NCBI GenBank assembly: GCA_963855995.1
Contig: OY979725.1
Span: 1,860,001 to 1,924,000 of the forward strand
Direction of reading: 5' to 3'
DNA length: 64,000 nucleotides
Source of the DNA: Muricea muricata
Taxonomy: Eukaryota; Cnidaria; Anthozoa; Malacalcyonacea; Plexauridae
This document shows positions 9,101-16,300 of the stretch, in pieces. Each line of letters starts with the position of its first letter. Position 1 is the stretch's first letter. The notes beneath the pieces were generated by a model. It was not told the DNA's origin. It saw nothing but the letters and a program-made list of their open reading frames with translations, and did not search any database. The translations under genes were made by a program, and so were the position numbers.

Positions 9101-10145
9101 TTCAAGTCCCGTCCCGTGAACAAAACTGTGCATCAAAATATACGCACACTATGTTGTTTTTACGCAAATAATTATTACTTACAACGCATTTGGTGGTGTT
9201 GGTAGGACAGCTCGTGTCGCAAGCCACTGCAAACTGTGGTAAAGACGTAATAAATACGCAACACGAGGCACGTGTTCTGACGATATTGTGTAACTTCCAA
9301 GAGAATGAAGACCTGCCTACATAAAGATAGAACACAAATGCATGAAAACAGGGGATGCACTGCCAGGTCTAATGGCTAGAATTAACCCGTGTAAAATTCC
9401 TGGTGTGACCACAGAAAATCTGTGCCAACATAAACCGGGCTTGAACATGGAAAGACAAGACTCCCCATACAATCCTAACTAAACACACACTAACACAACA
9501 TACCCTAGCACTGATTTTGGTGATAATGTGCAACAAGATCAAGAGACTTTGACACAAGGACATCCGGATCTCACACTGTTGTTCCAGGGCACCGGCAAGA
9601 ATACGGACAGACAAGTCGCTGGCAAAGAGTCGTCTCAAGTTCAAATGTTGAGTTCGTATATCTCCCCCTTAACACAACAAATACGATTTCATTAACTAAG
9701 ACAAGATTAAATAAGTCTAGGTCAGTCTGAAATAAACTTGGCAAAAAACGCATTCATACCTAATTCTTCCATATCTTCATCCTCAAGGTCTTGAAAAGGA
9801 TCCAAGATATTTAACACATTCGCAACGGTCTTCACAAGATTTTGTGTCTTCTTCAACCTGTGAAATTTGGGCACATCAAAATATTGCATGTCATACCGAA
9901 TGTGTTCATAATTTTCAAAGCATTTAAGATAAACGGACAAAACATTCTTATACTTCTAATTTGAGAAATAATCAAACCGTCCCCACATACCTCATTTCAA
10001 TACCCATCAAGAACTGTTCTCCTTTGCCGTAGTCCCCTTCTTCTTCTTCGATAAGCAAGAGACCAGCGATATCCTGAGTTATTGGGCTAGCATCATGACC
10101 ACATGTCAATTCACTGTTTACCAGCGTGATATGCTCTTCGGACAG
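1..10145 (-). CDS. NUP160: Nuclear pore protein Nup160, 3' part of gene (23 exons, incomplete at both ends)
   Basis: Nup160 is the scaffold nucleoporin at the hub of the Y-shaped Nup107-160 complex, which coats the nuclear envelope membrane at pores. I joined 23 minus-strand exons giving 917 codons with matching phases and no stop. Recognition rests on C-terminal blocks shared with vertebrate Nup160: IFKHHLELGHN (exon 6077-6171), VVVLCERGE and VEYPYVNL (5578-5674), MYEYGMRL (4620-4693), EISDLEKEY (3895-4090), LVQAGQYDTAFSIAKAF (3342-3468) and EYFGIE (1273-1398). All of this is helical-repeat solenoid. The family is usually near 1400 residues, so the N-terminal beta-propeller is missing here. 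It should lie beyond the satellite array, because no further exon is visible between 10146 and 64000. The stop codon lies left of base 1. Clean splice sites and frame argue for a live gene. Confidence 0.93.
121..190. repeat. 32-bp tandem duplication in intron
   Basis: A unit beginning aagtcacctcagttgctcct is repeated at 121 and 153, with a third partial start at 185, giving a period of exactly 32 bases. The two full units are identical by eye, so the duplication looks recent. Confidence 0.9.
233..407. mobile_element. Foldback (inverted-repeat) element, 175 bp
   Basis: The ends are inverted copies of each other (aatcaaagtataattttgtg on the left, its complement at the right end), and the inner parts (gatccgtaagctc / gagcttacggatc) also pair. 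The right arm contains a direct duplication of gcgataataaatttac (about 346-378). No coding sequence or clear target-site duplication is visible. It resembles a non-autonomous MITE-like element inside the last NUP160 intron. Confidence 0.75.
673..816 (-). CDS. NUP160: NUP160 exon
   Basis: A 144-base exon, phase 0 at both ends. A variable Ser/Thr-rich start is followed by PVWFPYVALDQLLAALDKVD, matching the family VW-x-PY-x-x-(I/L)-DQLL-x-AL. The acceptor is tttttttgcag and the donor CAG/GTGAGA. Confidence 0.95.
846..1182 (+). repeat. Degenerate ~70-77-bp minisatellite
   Basis: Four diverged units carry the pattern tgaactacc-aga-aa-atatctcaaa-gtggtggtccagtgtagg. Their tgaac starts lie near 915, 987 and 1064, and partial units lie at both ends. 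The same family appears in reverse orientation at 8565-8816. It fills most of the intron 817-1272 and slightly overlaps nothing coding. Confidence 0.8.
1273..1398 (-). CDS. NUP160: NUP160 exon with EYFGIE
   Basis: A 126-base exon, phase 0 at both ends, 42 codons: VANPAELLQLLINFDLLQEA, then a helix and GQGKEYFGIE. It matches AELL-x-L-x-x-N-(F/Y)-DLL-x-EA and the G-x-G-x-x-YFGIE turn of the family. The acceptor is gtcattaaag and the donor GAG/GTCTGT. Confidence 0.95.
1625..1702 (-). mobile_element. tRNA-derived sequence, probably a SINE fragment
   Basis: On the minus strand the segment has a tRNA-like internal promoter: an A-box-like taactcaattggca and a B box ggttcgattcccat, about 35 bases apart. 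Flanking gatg/catc bases can pair as part of an acceptor stem. The D and anticodon stems pair imperfectly, so this is more likely a tRNA-derived SINE head or degenerate tRNA than a working tRNA gene. It sits in the NUP160 intron 1399-2032. Confidence 0.6.
2033..2177 (-). CDS. NUP160: NUP160 exon
   Basis: A 145-base exon: one base completing Ser, then 48 codons (PADQAWSLLKMYLNRF, continuing to CVCTRLLSMGCILPTWLVSN and YK). It matches the family block AW-x-LL-x-x-YL-x-R and KLLS-x-G-x-x-LP-x-WL. The acceptor is gtatttag and the donor AAG/GTTAGT. Confidence 0.95.
2521..2936. mobile_element. Foldback element, ~416 bp, family copy 1
   Basis: Two arms of nearly 200 bases are inverted copies around a short centre near 2715-2735. 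The outer ends are aat-gac-atttgcatgttagac and its complement; the inner ends are cgcgagg-aaaagt. Both arms contain an open stretch in several frames, but these are mirror images of each other and not a gene. It is related in sequence to the element at 10190-10596. It lies inside the NUP160 intron 2178-2961, close to the next exon. Confidence 0.88.
2962..3033 (-). CDS. NUP160: NUP160 exon
   Basis: A 72-base exon: one base, 23 codons (DMDERMSWIKSNDTGVVGLT then RDS), then AG. The W-(I/L)-x(3)-D/N spacing before the next exon's AW matches the family. The acceptor gcatttccag is good and the donor is AG/GTGATT. Confidence 0.88.
3153..3188 (-). CDS. NUP160: NUP160 36-base microexon
   Basis: A 36-base exon between acceptor gatctag and consensus donor GTAAGT. 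It completes Arg, then reads CVKLSLYSTPA and two bases of Thr. The family has (R/K)-C-(V/I)-KL exactly after the GLA of the preceding exon. Skipping it also leaves an open frame, because 36 is a multiple of three, but loses this conserved CVKL. The microexon is therefore the better model. Confidence 0.88.
3342..3468 (-). CDS. NUP160: NUP160 exon with LVQAGQYDTA
   Basis: A 127-base exon: two bases completing Gly, 41 codons, then AG. It carries LVQAGQYDTAFSIAKAFDLP and TSIFDGLAA, among the best conserved segments of Nup160. The acceptor is ctgcttag and the donor AG/GTACAA. Confidence 0.96.
3744..3884. mobile_element. Terminal-inverted-repeat element, 141 bp
   Basis: The left end reads attgatcagtatattactgg followed by atcacgcattcaat, and the right end is its inverted copy with a few mismatches, giving arms of about 34-36 bases around about 70 bases of unique centre. 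It is a small MITE-like element whose right end is 10 bases from the exon at 3895. Confidence 0.75.
3895..4090 (-). CDS. NUP160: NUP160 exon with charged linker
   Basis: A 196-base exon: 65 codons plus one base. It opens with a charged, probably disordered linker (SPKRKQGDEDAEE) and a basic KHRRR patch, then the conserved EISDLEKEYMLVLARLQLL helix. Vertebrate Nup160 has the same arrangement: a variable charged loop, then the DLEKE helix. The acceptor is atcgtgcag and the donor AG/GTACGA. The donor lies ten bases from a terminal-inverted-repeat element at 3744-3884. Confidence 0.95.
4446..4538 (-). CDS. NUP160: NUP160 exon
   Basis: A 93-base exon, phase 0 at both ends: AKCYLTTMNSLRLLDPKNSW then IVKPLGRRDQK. 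It corresponds to the family block CYL-x-x-(M/L)-N-x-LRL followed by WIV-x-P. The acceptor is tttcacctcag and the donor AAG/GTATGG. Confidence 0.95.
4620..4693 (-). CDS. NUP160: NUP160 exon with MYEYGMRL
   Basis: A 74-base exon: two bases completing Ala, then 24 codons ACAMYEYGMRLSQELPGLQS and LQKQ. MYEYGMRL is a hallmark of the family. The acceptor is gtcatttcag and the donor CAA/GTACGT. Confidence 0.95.
4838..5000. repeat. CAACTTGCA-rich degenerate repeats
   Basis: The intron 4694-5035 contains many short variants of gacaacttgca / ttgcaacaagt in both orientations, for example tgacaagttgcaa, gacaagtttgttgcaactc and tgacaacttgcacttgcaca. The same vocabulary reappears at 6711-6900. It looks like a degenerate dispersed or palindromic repeat family. 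Confidence 0.65.
5036..5141 (-). CDS. NUP160: NUP160 exon
   Basis: A 106-base exon starting in phase 0, VVSIIEYHARTVDISTHNFY then QLLFAFHTYRGNHRK plus one base. It matches the family block VV-x-IIE-x-x-AR-x-VD and the following YxLLxAFHxxRxNxRKA. The acceptor is ggcttttttag and the donor AG/GTAAAA. Confidence 0.96.
5447..5459. repeat. Poly-G tract, 13 bases
   Basis: An uninterrupted run of 13 G on the plus strand in the NUP160 intron 5142-5577. It is C-rich in the transcript. Such runs are also places where assembly length is unreliable. Confidence 0.95.
5578..5674 (-). CDS. NUP160: NUP160 exon with the VVVLCERG / YPYVNL block
   Basis: A 97-base exon: one base completing Arg, then 32 codons including CLHRFVVVLCERGERLELVE and YPYVNLLQE. 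Both segments are highly conserved in Nup160. The acceptor is ctcattacag and the donor GAG/GTTGGC. Confidence 0.96.
5675..6076. other. Intron with no recognisable feature
   Basis: This 402-base NUP160 intron holds AT-rich unique sequence. I see no repeat, RNA or additional exon in it. The same is true of the 303-base intron 6172-6474. Confidence 0.7.
6077..6171 (-). CDS. NUP160: NUP160 exon with the IFKHHLELGHN block
   Basis: A 95-base exon: 31 codons plus AG. It carries IFKHHLELGHNDEAYAA, nearly the same as the vertebrate protein in this most recognisable block of Nup160. The acceptor is cattgtag and the donor AG/GTATAC. Confidence 0.96.
6475..6570 (-). CDS. NUP160: NUP160 exon
   Basis: A 96-base exon, phase 0 at both ends, 32 codons starting VMRLFEQFCASEFVLKAANA. 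The pattern VxRLxEQF is a family helix. The donor is TTG/GTAAGA and the acceptor cgtttag. Confidence 0.93.
6711..6900. repeat. CAACTTGCATCAAGC degenerate repeats
   Basis: In the intron 6571-6938 the motif caacttgcatcaagc occurs twice, with further variants (gttgacaacttgcag, ttgcaacaacttgcagg, cttgacaactacatgg). It is related to the repeats at 4838-5000. Confidence 0.7.
6939..7021 (-). CDS. NUP160: NUP160 exon
   Basis: An 83-base exon: two bases completing Asp, then 27 codons (EREPLFAKLLLHECENENER, then AVQCYVK) with donor AAG/GTAAGC. The acceptor is ttcttcgtag. It joins directly to the VMRLFEQF helix of the next exon, as in other Nup160 proteins, which carry a Y-x-K-V-x-RL motif at this position. 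Confidence 0.9.
7056..7091. repeat. Perfect 36-nt hairpin (16-bp stem, 4-nt loop)
   Basis: The sequence actttctcagcagtag, a ttat loop, and the exact complement of the first arm form a perfect stem. It lies in the intron 7022-7515, 35 bases past the exon. No T-tract or other sign of a small RNA gene follows. Confidence 0.9.
7120..7131. repeat. Poly-G tract, 12 bases
   Basis: An uninterrupted run of 12 G on the plus strand, about 30 bases after the perfect hairpin in the same intron. The rest of this 494-base intron (to 7515) has no other recognisable feature. Confidence 0.95.
7516..7721 (-). CDS. NUP160: NUP160 exon
   Basis: A 206-base exon: one base, 68 codons, one base. It includes FSEYLVTKGQFQTLLEYC and GDYSKALDCFVYAVQNI, which match the family's conserved pattern of a tandem helical repeat with (G/E)-x-Y-x-KAL-x-CF. 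The donor ATAG/GTAAGC is strong. Two acceptors 12 bases apart (before 7721 and before 7709) keep the same phase. The upstream one adds CPDR and is preferred because it has the better pyrimidine tract. Confidence 0.87.
7975..8066 (-). CDS. NUP160: NUP160 exon, tentative
   Basis: A 92-base segment in phase 0 (IEVSEPTAGLWMQFGRLLHS, then FQHYQISEQD plus two bases). It occupies the place where the family has a Trp-containing helix before the FxxxxL segment of the next exon. Both splice sites are weak: the acceptor is aagacaccag without a clear pyrimidine tract and the donor is AC/GTGGAT. The call rests on phase compatibility on both sides. Confidence 0.55.
8303..8535 (-). CDS. NUP160: NUP160 exon, 3' end uncertain
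   Basis: The acceptor catatatttag and the joining Glu are well supported. The exon gives 77 codons including LPKKIDDMEEMNRGSF and a long hydrophobic helical run ending SLESALF. The proposed donor TTTTT/GTGCAA is poor. I chose it because it leaves phase 0, which fits the next exon, and because the frame meets a stop about 50 bases further on. An additional small exon between 8067 and 8302 is not excluded. Confidence 0.7.
8565..8816 (-). repeat. Degenerate ~70-bp minisatellite, reverse copy
   Basis: Read on the minus strand, this repeats the unit of 846-1182. On the plus strand it shows as actacctacactggaccacc, then a gagatatcttt segment, then cagacacaaaccacgacag, with starts near 8627, 8697 and 8767. 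It occupies most of the intron 8536-8939. Confidence 0.78.
8940..9013 (-). CDS. NUP160: NUP160 exon
   Basis: A 74-base exon: one base completing Leu, then 24 codons (DSNLKQLAALEITDVSNVET, then LVVP), then one base completing Glu with the next exon. The acceptor has a strong T-rich tract (tattttttctgtag). The donor is AG/GTTAGG. Confidence 0.85.
9183..9316 (-). CDS. NUP160: NUP160 exon
   Basis: A 134-base exon starting in phase 0 (AGLHSLGSYTISSEH) and ending TT before a consensus GTAAGT donor. The region is open in more than one frame. The chosen frame gives a leucine-rich helical pair (VAYLLRLYHSLQWL) and is the only one that joins both neighbours in phase. A second acceptor AG four bases downstream is a possible alternative start; it would drop Ala-Gly only in part and break phase, so 9316 is preferred. 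Confidence 0.8.
9504..9667 (-). CDS. NUP160: NUP160 exon
   Basis: A 164-base exon: two bases completing Gly, then 54 codons. It contains the helix EQQCEIRMSLCQSLLILLHI. This matches the position and pattern of the family's conserved helix, where an R-x3-C-x-(S/D)-LL-x-LL run follows an acidic linker. Donor AGG/GTATGT is good. The acceptor ttgtgttaag is less typical but keeps the frame. Confidence 0.85.
9760..9857 (-). CDS. NUP160: NUP160 exon
   Basis: A 98-base exon: one base completing Arg, 32 codons (LKKTQNLVKTVANVLNILDP, then an acidic tail) and one base of the next codon. The acceptor is ttcacag and the donor AG/GTATGA. It is an amphipathic helix followed by Asp and Glu, consistent with a solenoid helix and loop. 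Confidence 0.85.
9991..10145 (-). CDS. NUP160: NUP160 exon, most upstream one visible
   Basis: This 155-base exon follows the acceptor context cttccag, starts in phase 0 (LSEEHITLVNSEL) and ends AG before GTATGT, so two bases pass to the next exon. It encodes an acidic stretch with four consecutive Glu, then GDYGKGEQFLMGIEMR. It is the last exon before the foldback element and the satellite, so the preceding intron must reach past 64000 if the gene is intact. Placement in NUP160 comes from continuous phase with the following exons; the segment itself is weakly conserved. Confidence 0.85.
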
Positions 10146-10189
10146 CTGGAAGAAATGTTTCATAAACACATTAATTACTACTAGATGGC

Positions 10190-10596
10190 AATGGACCGAT
10201 TGCATTATGGAGAGAATTTTGAAAAAAGTTGAAGTGGGAAAATTCATAACCACAGCATTGAAGAGCATCCTAAAATTAGTAAAATAGCAAAGTTTGGTCG
10301 CGAATTGTCGTAAAATGCGGAAAATATAGTCCTGAAAAGTTTGCGAATTTTGTATACTTTTGTATTACGCACTGAAAATTGATACCGTTTTCTCGAGGTT
10401 GGTATAATTTTCCGTGCGTAATACAAAAATATACAAAATTTGCAATCTTCACAGGCTTACATTTTCCACATTTTATAACGTTTCGCTACCAAACTTTTCA
10501 ATTTTACTAATTTTAGGATGCTCTTCAATGCTGTGGTAATAAATTTTCCTATTTCAACTTTTTTCAAAATTTTGCCCATAATGCAATCGGTCCATT
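10190..10596. mobile_element. Foldback element, ~407 bp, family copy 2
   Basis: The two arms are inverted copies. The outer ends are aatggaccgattgcattatgg and its complement ending at 10596; the centre is near 10378-10410. The cores share agcatcctaaaattagtaaa, a gcgaa-tgt-gtaaaa segment and gtatac-tttgtattacgc with the element at 2521-2936. The arm ends differ between the two copies. It sits between the most upstream visible NUP160 exon and the satellite edge. Confidence 0.87.
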
Positions 10597-10740
10597 CATC
10601 ACCACTACCAGATACCAACAACATCACTACCATCAAACACCAAAATTTCGAAACAATCAGAAACCAATCCTTCACTACCATCAGATGACATTCCTTCCAC
10701 ACAATCAGATGCCAACCCCACAACACTGTCAGAAACCACG
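10597..10740. repeat. Low-complexity CCATCAGATACCA-like stretch
   Basis: Short diverged copies of accatcagatgcca / aatcagaaaccaa follow one another without a fixed period. This forms a C- and A-rich spacer between the foldback element and the first recognisable satellite monomer. No coding signal is seen. Confidence 0.5.
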
Positions 10741-11784
10741 ACTGAATTGATCATTTTTCCAAAGCTTCAAGTTATTTAATCAAACTAGCAAATTTTAAAA
10801 AATTAAGGCAGAAATAACAGAATGAGAGAAAGTAAGAAACGTGCATGAACATTCTCAAACTCTCTAAAGTATATTTTTACTTGCCCAAACTTAGTTTTTA
10901 AATCAGGACAAATTGAACTGGTTATGTCTGAAAAAATTTACGTGATTTCGATGCAATACAACAACATAGTGAATAGTGAAATATAGCACACTGAAAGACA
11001 TGGAATGGAAAGCCCAGTTGCTGAAATGAACAAGACTCTGCAACAGAACTACAAAATGCACCTAAACGTCCAAATTAAGATATTCCATATATACAACTGT
11101 CTTGATAATCTTTGCTCTAAAGTCTCAAGCGACTTCGTCGCACTTAAAAACTTTAAAAAATTTAGGCAGATATAGGTAGAAAGTTAAACCTCGTATTCAA
11201 CAGTAGCACACTCTCTGAAGTACATCTTTACTGGACCACACTTAGCTATAACACCAAGTTGAGTAGATTTCTTGAAGTTCAAAGAAATTTACATGATTTC
11301 GATGCAACATAAAAAGATGCTGCATCAAGACATACACTACAAACAAGCCCATTGGTCAGCAAAAAAGGTGAAATGAGGAAGATTCTGAAACCGGAATAAC
11401 ACAACTGGTTCATGGTCTAAAAAACTTTTTTCCCCATATGATGACTGATTCGATCTTTTAGCTTGATTTCGTAAACTTTGCCAACTTTCAAAAATTCAAC
11501 CAAATATAACAAAGTAGGAGAAAGTCAAACATAGTGGTAAACACTAGCACACTGTCTCAAGTACATGTTTACATCCCAAAACTTATATAGAACTTCAACC
11601 TGAGGCGATATGATGATGTTTGAGTAATTTTACATGATTTCCATAAAAAATGGGAAGATGGCGAATGAAGACATATCCAAAATACAAACCCAGTAATAAG
11701 GCAATGAGCTGAAATGAGGCAGATTCTGAAAAAGCAATTAGATGCGTCGTTCAGGCTCCAAACAAAGTTTTTTCTTATACTATG
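10741..11784. repeat. Three diverged satellite monomers at the array edge
   Basis: Using the actgattcgatc landmark, monomers start at 10741, 11096, 11444 and 11785, giving lengths of 355, 348 and 341. Conserved islands such as agcacactctctgaagtaca, tacatgatttcgatgcaa and caactttcaaaaattca identify them as the same satellite. Substitutions are dense and small indels occur, unlike the interior. The third monomer (11444-11784) is closest to the interior consensus but lacks about 12 bases after its gattcgatc. Divergence falls from left to right. Confidence 0.85.
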
Positions 11785-13329
11785 ACTGATTCGATCACTT
11801 TTGCAAAGTTTCAAGCGATTTCGTCAAACTTTGCCGACTTTCAAAAATTCAGCCAAATATAACAAAGTAGGAGAAAGTCAAACATAGTGGTAAACACTAG
11901 CACACTGTCTTAAGTACATGTTTACATCCCAAAACTTATATAGAACTTCAACCTGAGGCGATATGATGATGTTTGAGTAATTTTACATGATTTCCATGCA
12001 AAATGGGAAGATGGCGAATGAAGACATATCCAAAATACAAACCCAGTAATAAGGCAATGAGCTGAAATGAGGCAGATTCTGAAAAAGCAATTAGATGCGT
12101 CGTTCTGCCTCCAAACTAAGTTTTTTCTTATACTATGATTGATTCGATCGCTTTTGCAAAGTTTCAAGCGATTTCGTCAAACTTTGCCGACTTTCAAAAA
12201 TTCAGCCAAATATAACAAAGTAGGAGAAAGTCAAACATAGTGGTAAACACTAGCACACTGTCTCAAGTACATGTTTACATCCCAAAACTTATATAGAACT
12301 TCAACCTGAGGCGATATGATGATGTTTGAGTAATTTTACATGACTTCCATGCAAAATGGGAAGATGGCGAATGAACACATATCCAAAATACAAACCCAGT
12401 AATAAGGCAATGAGCTGAAATGAGGCAGATTCTGAAAAAGCAATTAGATGCGTCGTTCTGCCTCCAAACTAAGTTTTTTCTTATACTATGACTGATTCGA
12501 TCGCTTTTGCAAAGTTTCAAGCGATTTCGTCAAACTTTGCCGACTTTCAAAAATTCAGCCAAATATAACAAAGTAGGAGAAAGTCAAACATAGTGGTAAA
12601 CACTAGCACACTGTCTCAAGTACATGTTTACATCCCAAAACTTATATAGAACTTCAACCTGAGGCGATATGATGATGTTTGAGTAATTTTACATGATTTC
12701 CATGCAAAATGGGAAGATGGCGAATGAAGACATATCCAAAATACAAACCCAGTAATAAGGCAATGAGCTGAAATGAGGCAGATTCTGAAAAAGCAATTAG
12801 ATGCGTCGTTCTGCCTCCAAACTAAGTTTTTTCTTATACTATGACTGATTCGATCACTTTTGCAAAGTTTCAAGCGATTTCGTCAAACTTTGCCGACTTT
12901 CAAAAATTCAGCCAAATATAACAAAGTAGGAGAAAGTCAAACATAGTGGTAAACACTAGCACACTGTCTCAAGTACATGTTTACATCCCAAAACTTATAT
13001 AGAACTTCAACCTGAGGCGATATGATGATGTTTGAGTAATTTTACATGATTTCCATGCAAAATGGGAAGATGGCGAATGAAGACATATCCAAAATACAAA
13101 CCCAGTAATAAGGCAATGAGCTGAAATGAGGCAGATTCTGAAAAAGCAATTAGATGCGTCGTTCTGCCTCCAAACTAAGTTTTTTCTTATACTATGACTG
13201 ATTCGATCGCTTTTGCAAAGTTTCAAGCGATTTCGTCAAACTTTGCCGACTTTCAAAAATTCAGCCAAATATAACAAAGTAGGAGAAAGTCAAACATAGT
13301 GGTAAACACTAGCACACTGTCTCAAGTAC

Positions 13330-16300
13330 ATGTTTACATCCCAAAACTTATATAGAACTTCAACCTGAGGCGATATGATGATGTTTAAGTAATTTTACAT
13401 GATTTCCATGCAAAATGGGAAGATGGCAAATGAAGACATATCCAAAATACAAACCCAGTAATAAGGCAATGAGCTGAAATGAGGCAGATTCTGAAAAAGC
13501 AATTAGATGCGTCGTTCTGCCTCCAAACTAAGTTTTTTCTTATACTATGACTGATTCGATTGCTTTTGCAAAGTTTCAAGTGATTTCGTCAAACTTTGCC
13601 GACTTTCAAAAATTCAGCCAAATATAACAAAGTAGGAGAAAGTCAAACATAGTGGTAAACACTAGCACACTGTCTCAAGTACATGTTTACATCCCAAAAC
13701 TTATATAGAACTTCAACCTGAGGCGATATGATGATGTTTAAGTAATTTTATATGATTTCCATGCAAAATGGGAAGATGGCGAATGAAGACATATCCAAAA
13801 TACAAACCCAGTAATAAGGCAATGAGCTGAAATGAGGCAGATTCTGAAAAAGCAATTAGATGCGTCGTTCTGCCTCCAAACTAAGTTTTTTCTTATACTA
13901 TGACTGATTCGATCCCTTTTGCAAAGTTTCAAGCGATTTCGTCAAACTTTGCCGACTTTCAAAAATTCAGCCAAATATAACAAAGTAGGAGAAAGTCAAA
14001 CATAGTAGTAAACACTAGCACACTGTCTCAAGTACATGTTTACATCCAAAAACTTATATAGAACTTCAACCTGAGGCGATATGATGATGTTTGAGTAATT
14101 TTACATAATTTCCATGCAAAATGGAAAGATGGCGAATGAAGACATATCCAAAATACAAACCCAGTAATAAGGCAATGAGCTGAAATGAGGCAGATTCTGA
14201 AAAAGCAATTAGATGCGTCGTTCTGCCTCCAAACTAAGTTTTTTCTTATACTATGACTGATTCGATTGCTTTTGCAAAGTTTCAAGGGATTTCGTCAAAC
14301 TTTGCCGACTTTCAAAAATTCAGCCAAATATAACAAAGTAGGAGAAAGTCAAACATAGTGGTAAACACTAGCACACTGTCTCAAGTACATGTTTACATCC
14401 CAAAACTTATATAGAACTTCAACCTGAGGCGATATGATGATGTTTAAGTAATTTTATATGATTTCCATGCAAAATGGGAAGATGGCGAATGAAGACATAT
14501 CCAAAATACAAACCCAGTAATAAGGCAATGAGCTGAAATGAGGCAGATTCTGAAAAAGCAATTAGATGCGTCGTTCTGCCTCCAAACTAAGTTTTTTCTT
14601 ATACTATGACTGATTCGATTGCTTTTGCAAAGTTTCAAGCGATTTCGTCAAACTTTGCCGACTTTCAAAAATTCAGCCAAATATAACAAAGTAGGAGAAA
14701 GTCAAACATAGTAGTAAACACTAGCACACTGTCTCAAGTACATGTTTACATCCAAAAACTTATATAGAACTTCAACCTGAGGCGATATGATGATGTTTGA
14801 GTAATTTTACATAATTTCCATGCAAAATGGAAAGATGGCGAATGAAGACATATCCAAAATACAAACCCAGTAATAAGGCAATGAGCTGAAATGAGGCAGA
14901 TTCTGAAAAAGCAATTAGATGCGTCGTTCTGCCTCCAAACTAAGTTTTTTCTTATACTATGACTGATTCGATCACTTTTGCAAAGTTTCAAGCGATTTCG
15001 TCAAACTTTGCCGACTTTCAAAAATTCAGCCAAATATAACAAAGTAAGAGAAAGTCAAACATGGTGGTAAACACTAGCACACTGTCTCAAGTACATGTTT
15101 AAATCCCAAAACTTATATAGAACTTCAACCTGAGGCGATATGATGATGTTTGAGTAATTTTACATGATTTCCATGCAAAATGGGAAGATGGCGAATGAAG
15201 ACATATCCAAAATACAAACCCAGTAATAAGGCAATGAGCTGAAATGAGGCAGATTCTGAAAAAGCAATTAGATGCGTCGTTCTGCCTCCAAACTAAGTTT
15301 TTTCTTATACTATGACTGATTCGATCACTTTTGCAAAGTTTCAAGCGATTTCGTCAAACTTTGCCGACTTTCAAAAATTCAGCCAAATATAACAAAGTAG
15401 GAGAAAGTCAAACATAGTGGTAAACACTAGCACACTGTCTCAAGTACATGTTTACATCCCAAAACTTATATAGAACTTCAACCTGAGGCGATATGATGAT
15501 GTTTGAGTAATTTTACATGATTTCCATGCAAAATGGGAAGATGGCGAATGAAGACATATCCAAAATACAAACCCAGTAATAAGGCAATGAGCTGAAATGA
15601 GGCAGATTCTGAAAAAGCAATTAGATGCGTCGTTCTGCCTCCAAACTAAGTTTTTTCTTATACTATGACTGATTCGATCGCTTTTGCAAAGTTTCAAGCG
15701 ATTTCGTCAAACTTTGCCGACTTTCAAAAATTCAGCCAAATATAACAAAGTAGGAGAAAGTCAAACATAGTGGTAAACACTAGCACACTGTCTCAAGTAC
15801 ATGTTTACATCCCAAAACTTATATAGAACTTCAACCTGAGGCGATATGATGATGTTTGAGTAATTTTACATGATTTCCATGCAAAATGGGAAGATGGCGA
15901 ATGAAGACATATCCAAAATACAAACCCAGTAATAAGGCAATGAGCTGAAATGAGGCAGATTCTGAAAAAGCAATTAGATGCGTCGTTCTGCCTCCAAACT
16001 AAGTTTTTTCTTATACTATGACTGATTCGATCACTTTTGCAAAGTTTCAAGCGATTTCGTCAAACTTTGCCGACTTTCAAAAATTCAGCCAAATATAACA
16101 AAGTAGGAGAAAGTCAAACATAGTGGTAAACACTAGCACACTGTCTCAAGTACATGTTTACATCCCAAAACTTATATAGAACTTCAACCTGAGGCGATAT
16201 GATGATGTTTGAGTAATTTTACATGATTTCCATGCAAAATGGGAAGATGGCGAATGAAGACATATCCAAAATACAAACCCAGTAATAAGGCAATGAGCTG

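Noticed and set aside
9102-9360. Two other long minus-strand frames over the exon 9183-9316
   Set aside because: Only the third frame joins both neighbouring exons in phase with GT-AG sites; the others are shadows.
10457-10726. 89-codon minus-strand frame
   Set aside because: It lies across the foldback arm and the low-complexity stretch, and its Val/Trp-rich translation reflects the CCATCAGA repeats.
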